A stretch of DNA of 64,000 bases from Dama dama (lineage: Eukaryota; Chordata; Mammalia; Artiodactyla; Cervidae): NCBI RefSeq assembly GCF_033118175.1, contig NC_083696.1:39231001-39295000 (forward strand). The letters are read 5' to 3'. Position numbers and translations under genes: made by a program. This document shows positions 53,466 through 64,000 of the stretch, in pieces. Position 1 is the first letter of the stretch. Every line of letters begins with the position of its first letter. The notes beneath the pieces were generated by a model. It worked only from the letters and a program-made list of their open reading frames with translations. It searched no databases and was not told where the DNA came from.

Positions 53466-56054
53466 AAAGAGTATGGATGAAAGTACAAGATGGCGGAGGA
53501 ATAGGACGGGGAGACCACTTTCTCCCCTACAAATTCATTGAAAGAACATTTGAACGCTGAGCAAACTCCACAAAACAACTTCTGATCACTAGCAGAGGAC
53601 ATCAGGTGCCCAGAAAAGCAGCCCACTGTCTTCAAAAGGAGGTAGGACAAAATATAAAAGATAAAAGGAGAGACAAAAGAGTTAGGGATGGAGACCCGTC
53701 CCAGGAAGAGAGTCTTAATAGAGGCAGTTTTTAAACACCAGGAAACCCTCTTACTGGTGGGTCTGGGGGAAGTTTTCGAATCTCAGAGGGCAACCTAACT
53801 GGGAGAAAAAATAAATAAAACCCACAGATTACATGCCTAAAAGCAACTCCCAGCAGAAAAGTACCCCAGACGCTCACATCCACCACCAGCAAGTGGGGAC
53901 TGAATGGAGAGAAGCAGGCGGCATTGCTTAGGGTAAGTACCAGGCCCGAATGCCCTGAGGGCAATTGGAGGGAGCTATCCTGAGATAGCAACTTAAACTG
54001 TGGGATAGCAAGAGAGAGAAAATTAACCTGCGAAAAGCCCTAACCGAACACACTGCCGGCCCGGCCTGTTCGCAGAACAAAGGAAGGACTGAGCAACTCT
54101 AGAGGATAGCTAGCTGGCTGTGGACAGGCCCATCCCCCGCCAGAGGCAGGAGGAAAAGGGGGAGGGGAAAGGGGCAAACTCGGCCCCAGAGATGGCATCC
54201 CCTACCAAACTGCAAACAGGCTTCCAGTTTCTAACCAAAGACTTCCTGAGATTCTGGATGGTTGACATCCGCCAGGAGGGTCGCGGCTAGAGACCAGCTC
54301 CCCAGAACAGACACAAGGCGCACCCGACCAGCAGGCGCAGAAACTGAGGCTGGGCCCGCGGAGGGGATGAGGCGCACCGCACCCGGGGAGAGTGCGCCCA
54401 TCAGGCTCCTGGCTGCCTGAGCTGCTCCGCTGGGGAAGGCACAAAATGCAGCCCAACCGAGTCTGCGCTTTTGTGGAGTATCTGAAAACTGGAACTGCAC
54501 GCAACTCAGGGCCCGCTCCCTATAGAGCAGCCTGGAGCCTGAGCAGTGTAGACAGGGAAAGCACACACCCGTGAGCAGGGGCAAACCCATTGTGGCCGGA
54601 ACACTGAGAGTGCTCCCCACACACGCCAGTGACATTTGTCTGCAGCGCCCCTCCCTCCCCGCAGCACGACTGAACAAGCGAACCTAAACAAGAGACCACC
54701 TCCGCCCGCCTGTGTCAGGACGAAAATTAGACACTGAAGAGACCAGCAAACAGAAGCCAAATAAACAAAGGGAACCGCTTCAGAAGTGACAGGTGCAACA
54801 GATTAAAATCCCTGTAGTTAACACCGACTACACCAGAAGGGGCCTATAGATACCGAGAAGTGTAAGCTGGAACAAGGAGCTATCTGAAACTGAACCGAAC
54901 CCACACTACCCGCAACAGCTCCAGAGAAATTCCTAGATATATTTTTACTACTATTTTTTTTTAATATTTTTCTTTTTTTCTTTTATTTTTTTAAAGTCCT
55001 CTATTACTCCTCTATTACTCCTTAATTTTCATTTTCATAACCCATTATAACCTTGCAAAAAAAAAAGACCCTATTTTTAAAGCAAACTTCATATATATTT
55101 CTCAATTTTTTTGTGTTTTTGTTTTTAATATTGTATTTTCAATAGTCTAACCTCTACTCAAGATTTTTAATCTTTGTTTTTCAGTATTTGATATCAATTT
55201 TGGGCATTTAAGAATCCAACCTTCAGTACCCATTTTTACTCAGGAGTGTGATGATTACTCTCTCCCCCTTTTGACTCTCCTTTTTCTCCCCCAGATCACC
55301 TCTATTTCCTCCCTCCCCCTTCTCTTCTCAGTCCAATTCTGTGAATCTCTGTGGGTGCTCTGGGCTACGGAGAACACTTAGGGAACAGAGTACTGCGTAG
55401 ATCTGTCTCTCCCTGTGAGTCCCCCTTTTCCTCCTCCTGCTCATCTCTATCTCCTTCCTCCCTCTCCTCTTCTTCATGTAACTCTGTGAACCTCTCTGGG
55501 GGTCCCTCACTGTGCAGACTCTTTTCACCATTAACCTAGAAGTTTTATTATCAGTGCTGTATAGTTGGAGAAGTCTTGAGGCTACTGGAAGAATAAGACT
55601 GAAATCCAGAGGCAGGAGACTTAAGCCCAAAACCTGAGAACACCAGAGAACTCCTGACTACAGGGAACATTAAGTAATAAGAGATCATCCAAAAGCCTCC
55701 ATACCTACACTGAAACCAACCACCACCCAAGAGCCAATAAGTTCCAGAGCAAGACATATCACACAAATTCTCCAGCAATGCAGGAACATAGCCCTGAGTG
55801 TCAACATACAGGCTGCCCAAAGTCACACCAAACACACAGACCCATCTGAAAACTCACTACTGGACACTCCATTGTACTCCAGAGAGAAGAAATCCAGCTC
55901 CATGCACAAGAACACTGACGTAAGCTTCCCCAACCAGGAAACCTGACAAGCCAATTGTCCAACCCCACCCACTGGGTGAAACCTCCACAATAAAAAGGAA
56001 CCACAGACCACCAGAATACAGCAAGGCCACCCCAAACACAGCAATCTAAAAAAG

Positions 56055-56300
56055 ATGAAAAGGCAGAGAAATACCCAGTGGGTAAAGGAACATGGAAAAT
56101 GCCCACCAAGCCAAACAAAAGAGAAGGAGATAGGGAATCTACCTGAAAAAGAATTTAGAATAATGATAATAAAAATGATCCAAATTCTTGAAAACAAAAT
56201 GGAGTTACAGATAAATAGCCTGGAGACAGGGATTGAGAAGATGCAAGAAATGTTTAACAAGGATCTAGAAGAAATAAAAAAGTCAATTATAAATGAATAA
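56055..56300 (+). pseudogene. L1 ORF1 remnant (81-codon N-terminal piece)
   Basis: Lys/Glu-rich coiled-coil-like start of L1 ORF1, stopped by TAA at 56298-56300. Further ORF1 text (IGVPEEEDKKKGHEKILEE, near 56493) survives downstream in broken frames. ORF1 normally encodes the RNA-binding chaperone of the L1 RNP. Confidence 0.85.
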
Positions 56301-57022
56301 TGCAATAAATTAGATCAAAAACACTCTGGAGGGAACTAAGAGTAGAATAACAGAGGCAGAAGATAGGATAAGTGAGGTAGAAGATAAAATGGTGGAAATA
56401 AATGAAGCAGAGAGGAAAAAAGAATCAAAAGAAATAAGGACAACCTCAGGGACCTCTGAGACAATGTGAAACGCCCCAACATTTGAATCATAGGAGTCCC
56501 AGAAGAAGAAGACAAAAAGAAAGGCCATGAGAAAATACTCGAGGAGATAATAGCTGAAAACTTCCCTAAAATGGGAAGGAAATAGTCACACAGGTCCAAG
56601 AAACCCAGAGAGTCCCAAACAGGATAAACCCAAGGCGAAACACCCCAAGACACATATTAATCAAATTAACAAAGATCAAACACATAGAACAAATATTAAA
56701 AGCAGCAAGGGAGAAACAAAAAATAAGACACAAAGGGATTCCCATAAGGATAACAGCTGATCTATCAATATAAATTCTTCAGGCCAGAAGGGAATGGCAG
56801 GACATACTTCAAGTAATGAAAGAGAATAACCTACAACCCAGATTACTGTACCCAGCAAGGATCTCATTCAGATATGAAGGGGAATTCAAAAGCTTTACAG
56901 ACAAGCAAAAGCTGAGAGAATTCAGCACCACCAAACCAGCTCTTCAACGAATGCTAACGGATCTTCTCTAGACAGGAAACACAGAAAGGTTGTATAAAAG
57001 TGAACCCAAAACAACAAAGCAA

Positions 57023-60000
57023 ATGGCTACGGGACCATATCTATCAATAATTACCTTAAATGTAAATGGGTTGAATGCCCCAACCAAAAGACAAAGACTG
57101 GCTGAATGGATATAAAAACAAGACCCCTATATATGCTGTCTACAAGAGACCCACCTCAAAACAAGGGATACATACATACTGAAAGTGAAGAGCTGGAAAA
57201 AATTTTTTCACGCAAATGGTGACCAAAAGAAAGCAGGAGTTGCAATACTCATATCAGATAAAATAGACTTCAAAATAAAGGCTGTGAAAAGAGACAAAGA
57301 AGGACACTACATAATGATCAAAGGATCAATCCAAGAAGATATAATGATGATAAATATATATGCAGCCAACATAGGAGCACAGCAATATGTAAGGTAAATG
57401 CTAACAAGTATGAAAGGGGAAATTAACAATAACACAATAATAGTGGGAGACTTTAATACCCCACTCACACCTATTGATAGATCAACTAAACAGAAAATTA
57501 ACAACGAAACACAAACTTTAAATGACACAATGGACCAGCTAGACCTAATTTATATCTATAGGACATTTCACCCCAAAATGATCAATTTCACCTTTTTCTC
57601 AAGTGCACACAGAACCTTCTCCAGAATAGATCACATCCTGTGTCATAAATCTAGCCTTGGTAAATTAAAAAAAACTGAAATCATTCCAGTTATCTTTTCT
57701 GACCACAATGCAGTAAGATTAGATCTCAATTACAGGAAAAAAAACTATTAAAAATTCCAACATATAGAGGCTAAATAACATGCTTCTGAATAACCAACAA
57801 ATCATAGAAGAAATCAAAAAAGAAATGAAAATATGCATGGAAATGAATGAAAATGAAAACACAACAACCCAAAACCTATGGGACACTGTAAAAGCAGTGC
57901 TAAGGGGAAGGTTCATAGCAATACAGGCTTACCTCAAGAAACAAGAAAAAAAGTCAAATAAATAACCTAACTCTACACCTAAAGCAACTAGAGAAGGAAG
58001 AAATGAAGAACCCCAGGGTTAGTAGAAGGAAAGAAATTTTAAAAACTAGGGCAGAAATAAATGCAAAAGAAACAAAAGAGATCATAGCAAAAATCAACAA
58101 GCTAAAAGCTGGTTTTTTGAAAAGATAAACAAAATTGACAAACTGTTAGCCAGACTCATTAAGAAACAAAGGGAGAAGAACCAAATCAACAAAATTAGAA
58201 ATGAAAATGGAGAGATCACAACAGATAATACTGAAATACAAAGGATCATAAGAGACTACTACCAGCAGCTCTATGCCAATAAAATAGACAACTTGGAAGA
58301 AATAGACAAATTCTTAGAAAAGTATAACTTTCCAAAACTGAACTAGGAAGAAATAGAAGATCTTAACAGACCCATCACAAGCATGGAAATCGAAACTGTA
58401 ATCAGAAATCTTCCAGCAAACAAAAGCCCAAGACCTGATGGCTTCACAGCTAAATTTTACCAAAAATTTAGAGAAGAGCTAACACCTATCTTACTCAAAC
58501 TCTTCCAGAAAATTGCAGAAGAAGGTAAACTTCCAAACTCATTCTATGAGGCCACCATCACCCTAATTCCAAAACCAAAGCTGCCACAAAAAAAGAAAAC
58601 TACAGGCCAATACCACTGATGAACATAGATGCAAAAATCCATAACAAAATTCTAGCAAACAGAACCCAACAACATATTAAAAAAATCATACATCATGACC
58701 AAGTGGGCTTTATCCCAGGAATGCAAGGATTCTTTAATATTCACAAATCAATCAATGAAATATACCACATTAACAAATTAAAAGATAAAACCATATGATT
58801 ATCTCAATAAATGCAGAGAAAGCTTTTGACAAAATTCAACATCCATTTATGATAAAAACTCTCCAGAAAGCAGGAATAGAAGGAACATACCTCAACATAA
58901 TAAAAGCTATATGTGACAAACCCACAGCAAACATTATCCTCAATGGTGAAAAATTGAAAGCGTTTCCCCTAAAATCAGGAACAAGACAAGGGTGCCCACT
59001 CTCACCACTACTATTCAACATAGTTTTGGAAGTTTTGGCCACAACAATCAGAGCAGAAAAAGAAATAAAAGGAATCCAGATAGGAAAAGAAGTAGTATAA
59101 TTCTCACTATTTGCAGATGACATGATCCTCTACATAGAAAACAATAAAGACTCTACCAGAAAATTACAAGAGCTAATCAATGAATATAGGAAAGTTGCAG
59201 GATATAAAATTAACACACAGAAATCCCTTGCATTCCTATACAAGGAGAAAACAGAAAGAGAAATTAAGGAAACAATACCATTCACTATTGCAACAAAAAG
59301 AATAAAATACTTAGGAGTATATCTACCTAAAGAAACAAAAGACCTATACATAGAAAACTGTAAAACACTGATGAAAGAAATCAAAGAGGACACAAACTGT
59401 TGGAGAAATATACCGTGTTCATGGATTGGAAGAATCAATATTGTGAAAATGAGTATACTATCCAAAGCAATCTATAGATTCAATGCAATCCCTATCAAAT
59501 TACCAATGGTATTCTTCACAGAACTAGAACAAATAATTTCACAATTTGTATGGAAATACAAAAAACCTTGAATAGCCAAAGCAATCATGAGAAAGAAGAG
59601 GAATTAACCTGCCTGACTTCAGGCTCTACTACAAAGCCACAGTCATCAAGACAGTATGGTACTGGCACAAAGACAGAAATATAGATCAATGGAACAGAAT
59701 AGAAAGCCCAGAGATAAATCCACTTACCTATGGACACCTTATCTTTGACACAGGAGGCAAGAATATACAATGGAAAAAAGACAACGTCTTTAACAAGTGG
59801 TGCTGGGAAAACTGGTCAACCACTTGTAAAAGAATGAAACTAGAGCACTTTCTAACACCATACACAAAAATAAACACAAAATGGATTAAAGATCTAAATG
59901 TAAGATCAGAAACTATAAAGCTCCTAGAGGAGAACATAGGCAAAACACTCTCCAACATAAACTACAGCAAGATCCTCTATGATCCATCTCCCAGAATATT

Positions 60001-60829
60001 GGCAATAAAAGCAAAAATAAACAAATGGGACCTAATTAAACTTAAAAACTTTTGCACAACAAAGGAATCTATAAGCAAGGTGAAAAGACAGCCTTCATAA
60101 TGGGAGAAAATAATAGCAAATGAAGAAACAGACAAAGGATTAATCTCAAAAATATACAAGCAACTCCTGCAGCTCAATTCCAGAAAAATAAATGACCCAA
60201 TCAAAAAATGGGCCAAAGAACTAAACAGACATTTCTCCAAAGAAGACATACAGATGGCTAACAAACACATGAAAAGATGCTCAACATCACTCATTATCAG
60301 AGAAATGCAAATCAAAACCACAATGAGGTATCATTACACGCCAGTCAGGATGACTGCCATCCAAAAGTCTACAAGCAATAAATGCTGGAGAGGTTGTGGA
60401 GAAAAGGGAACCCTCTTACACTGTTGGTGGGAATGCAAACTAGTACAGCCGCTATGGAGAACAGTGTGGAGATTCCTTAAAAAACTGGAAATAGAACTGC
60501 CATATGACCCAGCAATACTACTCCTGGGCATACACACCGAGGAAACCAGAACTGAAAGAAACACGTGCACCCCAATGTTCATCGCAGCACTGTTTATAAT
60601 AGCCAGGACATGGAAGCAACCTAGATGCCCATTAGCAGACAAATGGATAAGAAAGCTGTGGTACATATACACAATGGAATATTACTCAGCCCTTAAAAAG
60701 AATTCATTTGAACCAGTTCTAATGAGCTGGATGAAACTGGAGCCCATTATACAGAGTGAAGTAAGCCATAAAAATAAAGACCAATATAGTATACTAACAT
60801 ATATATATATGGAATTTAAAAGATGGTAA
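57023..60829 (+). pseudogene. L1 ORF2 remnant (endonuclease-reverse transcriptase)
   Basis: Collinear ORF2 with endonuclease motifs (SIITLNVNGLNAP; VGDFNTPL near 57443; SDHNAVRLDL near 57700), RT motifs (FDKIQHPF near 58830; RQGCPLSPLLFN near 58985; FADD near 59107) and a terminal Cys region near 60380-60460. Several stops and shifts make it non-functional. Confidence 0.92.
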
Positions 60830-61334
60830 CGATAACCCTATATGCAAGACAGAAAAAGAGACATAGATATATAGAACAGACTTTTGGACTCTATGGGAGA
60901 AGGCGAGGGTAGGATATTCTGAGAGAACAGCATCAAAACGTGTATATTATCAAGTGTGAAACAGACCACCAGTCCAGGTTGGATGCATGAGACAAGTGCT
61001 CAGGGCTGGTGCACTGGCATGATCCAGAGGGATGGGATGGGGAGGGAGGCGGGAGGGGGGTTCAGGATGGGGAACACATGTAAATCAATGACTGATTCAT
61101 GTCAATGTATGGCAAAAACCACTACAATATTGTAAAGTAATTAGCCTCCAACTAATAAAAATAATTGGGAAAAAAATAAAAAAAGAGATGAAAAAGGAAA
61201 AAAATGAAAAAATAAAATAAAATGGATAACCAAAAAATTAAAAAAAATAAATAAATAAAGAGTATGGAATTCAACACTAGGTGTGATAGAGAAAAGAGCT
61301 AAATTGTTTTTTAAGATTTTTTTTCATATGAACT

Positions 61335-61497
61335 ATTTTTAAAAGTCTTTATTGAATTTGTTACAATATTACTTGTCTTATGTTTTAGCTCTTTAGCTAT
61401 GGGGAATCTGGCATTTTAGCTCCCAGACCAGAGATTGAACCTGCACCTCCTGCATTGCAAGGTGAAATCTTAACCACCGGATGGCCAGGGAAGTCCC
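61335..61497 (-). mobile_element. CHR-type tRNA-derived SINE
   Basis: TTAGCTCCCAGACCAGAGAT, TGCACCTCCTGCATTGCAAG and GGATGGCCAGGGAAGTCCC: reverse-complement CHR. Confidence 0.82.
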
Positions 61498-62655
61498 AAG
61501 AGTTAAATTTTAACAAGGCGATGCTTTCATAGTAAATTGCATACCATAATTTTCTCCTGCTTAGGAATTTAGAGGTTTTTAAATCCAGGGCTAATTGTTA
61601 AGCAATGTCTAAATTTGTCATTGGCAAAGCAAGGTCTTTTCCTGAAAGCAGTATGTGGCAGTGATGATGAAGAGGAAAGCGTGTATCCTAATAATAGAAG
61701 CAGTTACTTTATTAATCAGGATGGCTTCTGTGGCAAGTAAGAGGAAATCTAACTTGACAAATTTTATTGGTCATAAACAGAAGTCCCAAGAAAGTACACG
61801 ATGACTCAGGCAGTTATTAATCTACCCATTTATGACAGCATTAAAAGACCAGGTTGTTTTCTTTTCATCTTTCTGCTCTATCTTATTCAGTCTATCATGT
61901 CCTGAAAGAACTAGGATACCTTTCTTAGAAGTTCCCTAACATATCTTTAGACTTGTCCCATCAGCAAAAAAAGGTGCCGTGTTTGTTTTGTTTTTAACAT
62001 TCCTTAGTCCAAAGCCTGCTTCAATGCAGTTACCTCAAAAAGAAGGATAAGAAGACAATAATAAAAAAAAAAGAGTAAATGATTAAATGGAATTAAACCA
62101 CTAAGAAAAACACAGTTTTTGTTTTAGGAAACTCTGCATATAAAACTCCTTAATAAATGCTTTTCAAGAGTGATGTCAGTATCATGACAATGTGAGATGT
62201 TCCCTTTGTCTCTTTCCTTCAATCTACAAACAGTGAAACATCCATAACTCAAAGGTGTCTTTGTCCAGAGCATTCCACATAGCTGTCTTTCTAAAAGGTG
62301 GGTGGACTAGAAGACAGAGGAGGTGAAACCAGGGAAAGAGCAGATGCAGTGCCTGCCATCCTGGATCCCTCTAGCTGAGCCTACAGCTCCAGAGAACCAG
62401 GAAGAATCAGGAGAGGCAGTTCTATACATTACTGGCCTCCTGGCTTCAGGAGATGTTTGTGGCCAAGGGAACCAGATAGCAGTAGGACATGCAATCTCAG
62501 CCCTCCAACTGTGGATGCACCTGTAACTCTACCTCCTCCACCTGCAGTAATGGTACCCACACCTCCAAATCAATCAACCACTGCTGGTTAGGAAATGAGA
62601 TTATCGTGATTGATTTAGTGTGACAGAAATTTAATCAGGAGATGGAGTTAGGATT
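61498..62655. other. Unassigned intergenic DNA
   Basis: No exon or repeat identified. A 67-codon open frame at 62323-62526 shows no recognisable domain and is most likely chance. Confidence 0.45.
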
Positions 62656-62659
62656 ACCA

Positions 62660-62965
62660 TTAATTTTGTTTAAACTTTATATTGGAATATAGTTGATTTA
62701 CAATGTTGTGTTAATTATAGGTATACAGTATAAGTGATCTAATTATACACACTCATGTATCTACAGAGGATGAGATGGTTGGATAGCATCACTGACTCAA
62801 TTTATATGAGTTTGAGCAATTCTGGAAGATGGTAAAAGACAGGGAAGCCTGGCGTACTACAGTCCATTATGTCGCAAACAGTTGGACACGACTGAATGAC
62901 TGAACAACAACATATATCTATTCCTTTCCAAGTTCTTTTTCCATAGAGGTTATTACAGAGATTTT
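62660..62965 (-). mobile_element. Old L1 3'-UTR fragment split by a BovB end
   Basis: TTGGAATATAGTTGATTTAC left part, CCATAGAGGTTATTACAGAG right part. Interrupted at 62762-62912. Confidence 0.72.
62762..62912 (+). mobile_element. BovB LINE extreme 3' end
   Basis: AGAGGATGAGATGGTTGGAT...GTTGGACACGACTGAATGAC. About 150 bp, inserted in an L1. Confidence 0.85.
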
Positions 62966-64000
62966 GTATTTAATATGAGAAACTGAAAAAAAAAAAATGA
63001 GTTCTGAAAGGGAAGAAAGTTTTAGTAGGCAATCTACCAACTCTGTTCCATCCCTAGTCAACTAAGCTAATGGTTACTGTGGGCAATGTGATTGCAGTGT
63101 TGACAAACCATTTGATTACTTTTAAAATGCTGGTGATCTGGATGTTTATGCAAGATTTCTCAATTTTTAAATATTGGCAATACATTCAAAACATTTGAAA
63201 ATACTTTTATGGCCAAAATCATTCAGGCCAAATAAAATAAATCTGTAGTCCAAAAACATCCTGCAAATCACCAATTTACAAACTCTGGTTTATGTTAGTA
63301 ATTTATTTCTGGTTTATGTTATTAATTTATTTAACTAAAACTTTTCTACTTAGTAATGTTCACTTTATGCTTGCCAGTAACTGAATTATACAAATTTCTA
63401 TAAAAATTTAATTAATAAATTTTTAATCAATTATAGTGAACTTCCAATTACACAGCTAATAAGGACTACTGACAATAATTTAGGAAAAAGATATATAAAC
63501 CAGAGAAGATTTATTTATATAATTTTTTTGTAACTAAAGGTTCTAATTTGACAGTTTCATGGTTCAAACAGTTAAGATGTTGCTATCTAATGATGATTGT
63601 GCAATTTTCTCCTAGTTTCCTGTGATTTCTTATCTTCATTAGAGGGTGAATTAATTCCTAGTGAGTGAGAGAATAAAGGTACATAAGTCCTTTAACAAAT
63701 ATTAGCCAGCATCATGGTAAAAAATGGGGTGTGGAAAAGATTAGGAAATTCACCTAATTAGAGATATCAGCTTCATAGCTCATTCTTTAGAATCATCCTC
63801 TTTCCTGTAAGTATGGAGAACAGAAAATTTTAATTCATACAAAGATTTTTAAGAGTATGTCTCTCTTGAAATGTTGTGTCATTAAAGTATAATCAAGAAA
63901 TAGTAGCCTTGCTGGGTATAGACGGCAAAAAATAGTGAGGAAGTAAGTACATTTCTCTTCCATCCAGATTGTCCAGTCTTCCAAGCTGATCATTTACCCG
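62966..64000. other. Unassigned intergenic DNA to window end
   Basis: AT-rich. No exon of the expected upstream neighbour ADAM28 was recognised on the minus strand. Confidence 0.4.

Larger units (their letters stand above)
53478..61256 (+). mobile_element. Near full-length L1 (7.8 kb), inactivated
   Basis: Starts at an L1-type 5' end (AAGATGGCGGAGGAATAGGA). It has a GC-rich 5' UTR to about 56050, ORF1 from the ATG at 56055, ORF2 from 57023 (endonuclease, then RT with FADDMI near 59110 and a C-terminal Cys-rich WRGCGEKGTLLHCWWEC), a G-rich 3' UTR tract (61029-61060) and an A-rich end. ORF1 stops at 56298 and ORF2 has stops (for example near 57112, 57397, 57749, 59098, 59569). The target-site duplication AAAGAGTATGGA at 53466-53477 and 61257-61268 shows a complete insertion. 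Confidence 0.96.

Noticed and set aside
62323..62526. 67-codon open frame in unique DNA
   Set aside because: No recognisable domain, no convincing splice sites and composition like chance. Left unannotated as a gene.
62966..64000. Possible ADAM28 3' exons expected upstream of ADAMDEC1
   Set aside because: No Cys-rich, transmembrane or tail exon text with splice sites was found on the minus strand. The neighbour probably lies beyond the window.

Overview
This is a piece of a bovid (Pecora, Bovidae) nuclear genome. The evidence is the dense mixture of BovB (RTE-type) LINEs, BOV-A2 and Bov-tA SINEs, ruminant-type L1 and tRNA-derived CHR SINEs, plus one spliced mammalian gene. The exact species cannot be fixed from the sequence alone. 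There are no bacterial features, CRISPR arrays or operons.

The only host protein-coding gene I can support is ADAMDEC1 on the minus strand, with coding parts between 36811 (start) and 20546 (stop). Thirteen coding exons, all bounded by GT/AG, join in phase into an uninterrupted 453-residue reading frame. It holds a signal peptide, a propeptide with Cys174, a metalloprotease domain with the ADAMDEC1-type zinc motif HELGHVLGMPD (the third ligand is Asp instead of His), and a shortened disintegrin-like C-terminus. The gene belongs to the mammalian ADAM28-ADAMDEC1-ADAM7 cluster. I found no exons of either neighbour in the window.

Layout. 1-5100: decayed class I (gammaretrovirus-like) endogenous retrovirus from mid-pol to a short LTR remnant. 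5100-20000: repeat-rich intergenic DNA with an old L1 end, two same-strand BovB copies, SINEs, an ancient LTR-like repeat, a long imperfect palindrome, a CA microsatellite and a 3-kb 5'-truncated L1. 20546-36811: ADAMDEC1, its introns carrying SINEs, a compound L1 in intron 12, a solo-LTR-like element inside an L1 in intron 8, and a BovB 3' end in intron 3. 36812-36935: presumed promoter with a duplicated GATAA-containing unit. 37000-53465: more SINEs, BovB fragments, a BovB copy with twin-priming architecture, and old L1 pieces. 53478-61256: near full-length (7.8 kb) but inactivated L1 flanked by a 12-bp target-site duplication. 61257-64000: mostly unassigned DNA with SINE, L1 and BovB scraps.

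There is no sign of a novel multi-gene system. The main interest is in the lineage-specific changes of ADAMDEC1 (start codon, a lost cysteine, C-terminal tail, promoter duplication) and in the nested transposon history. Element edges are by eye and may be off by 5-30 bases unless target-site duplications are given.
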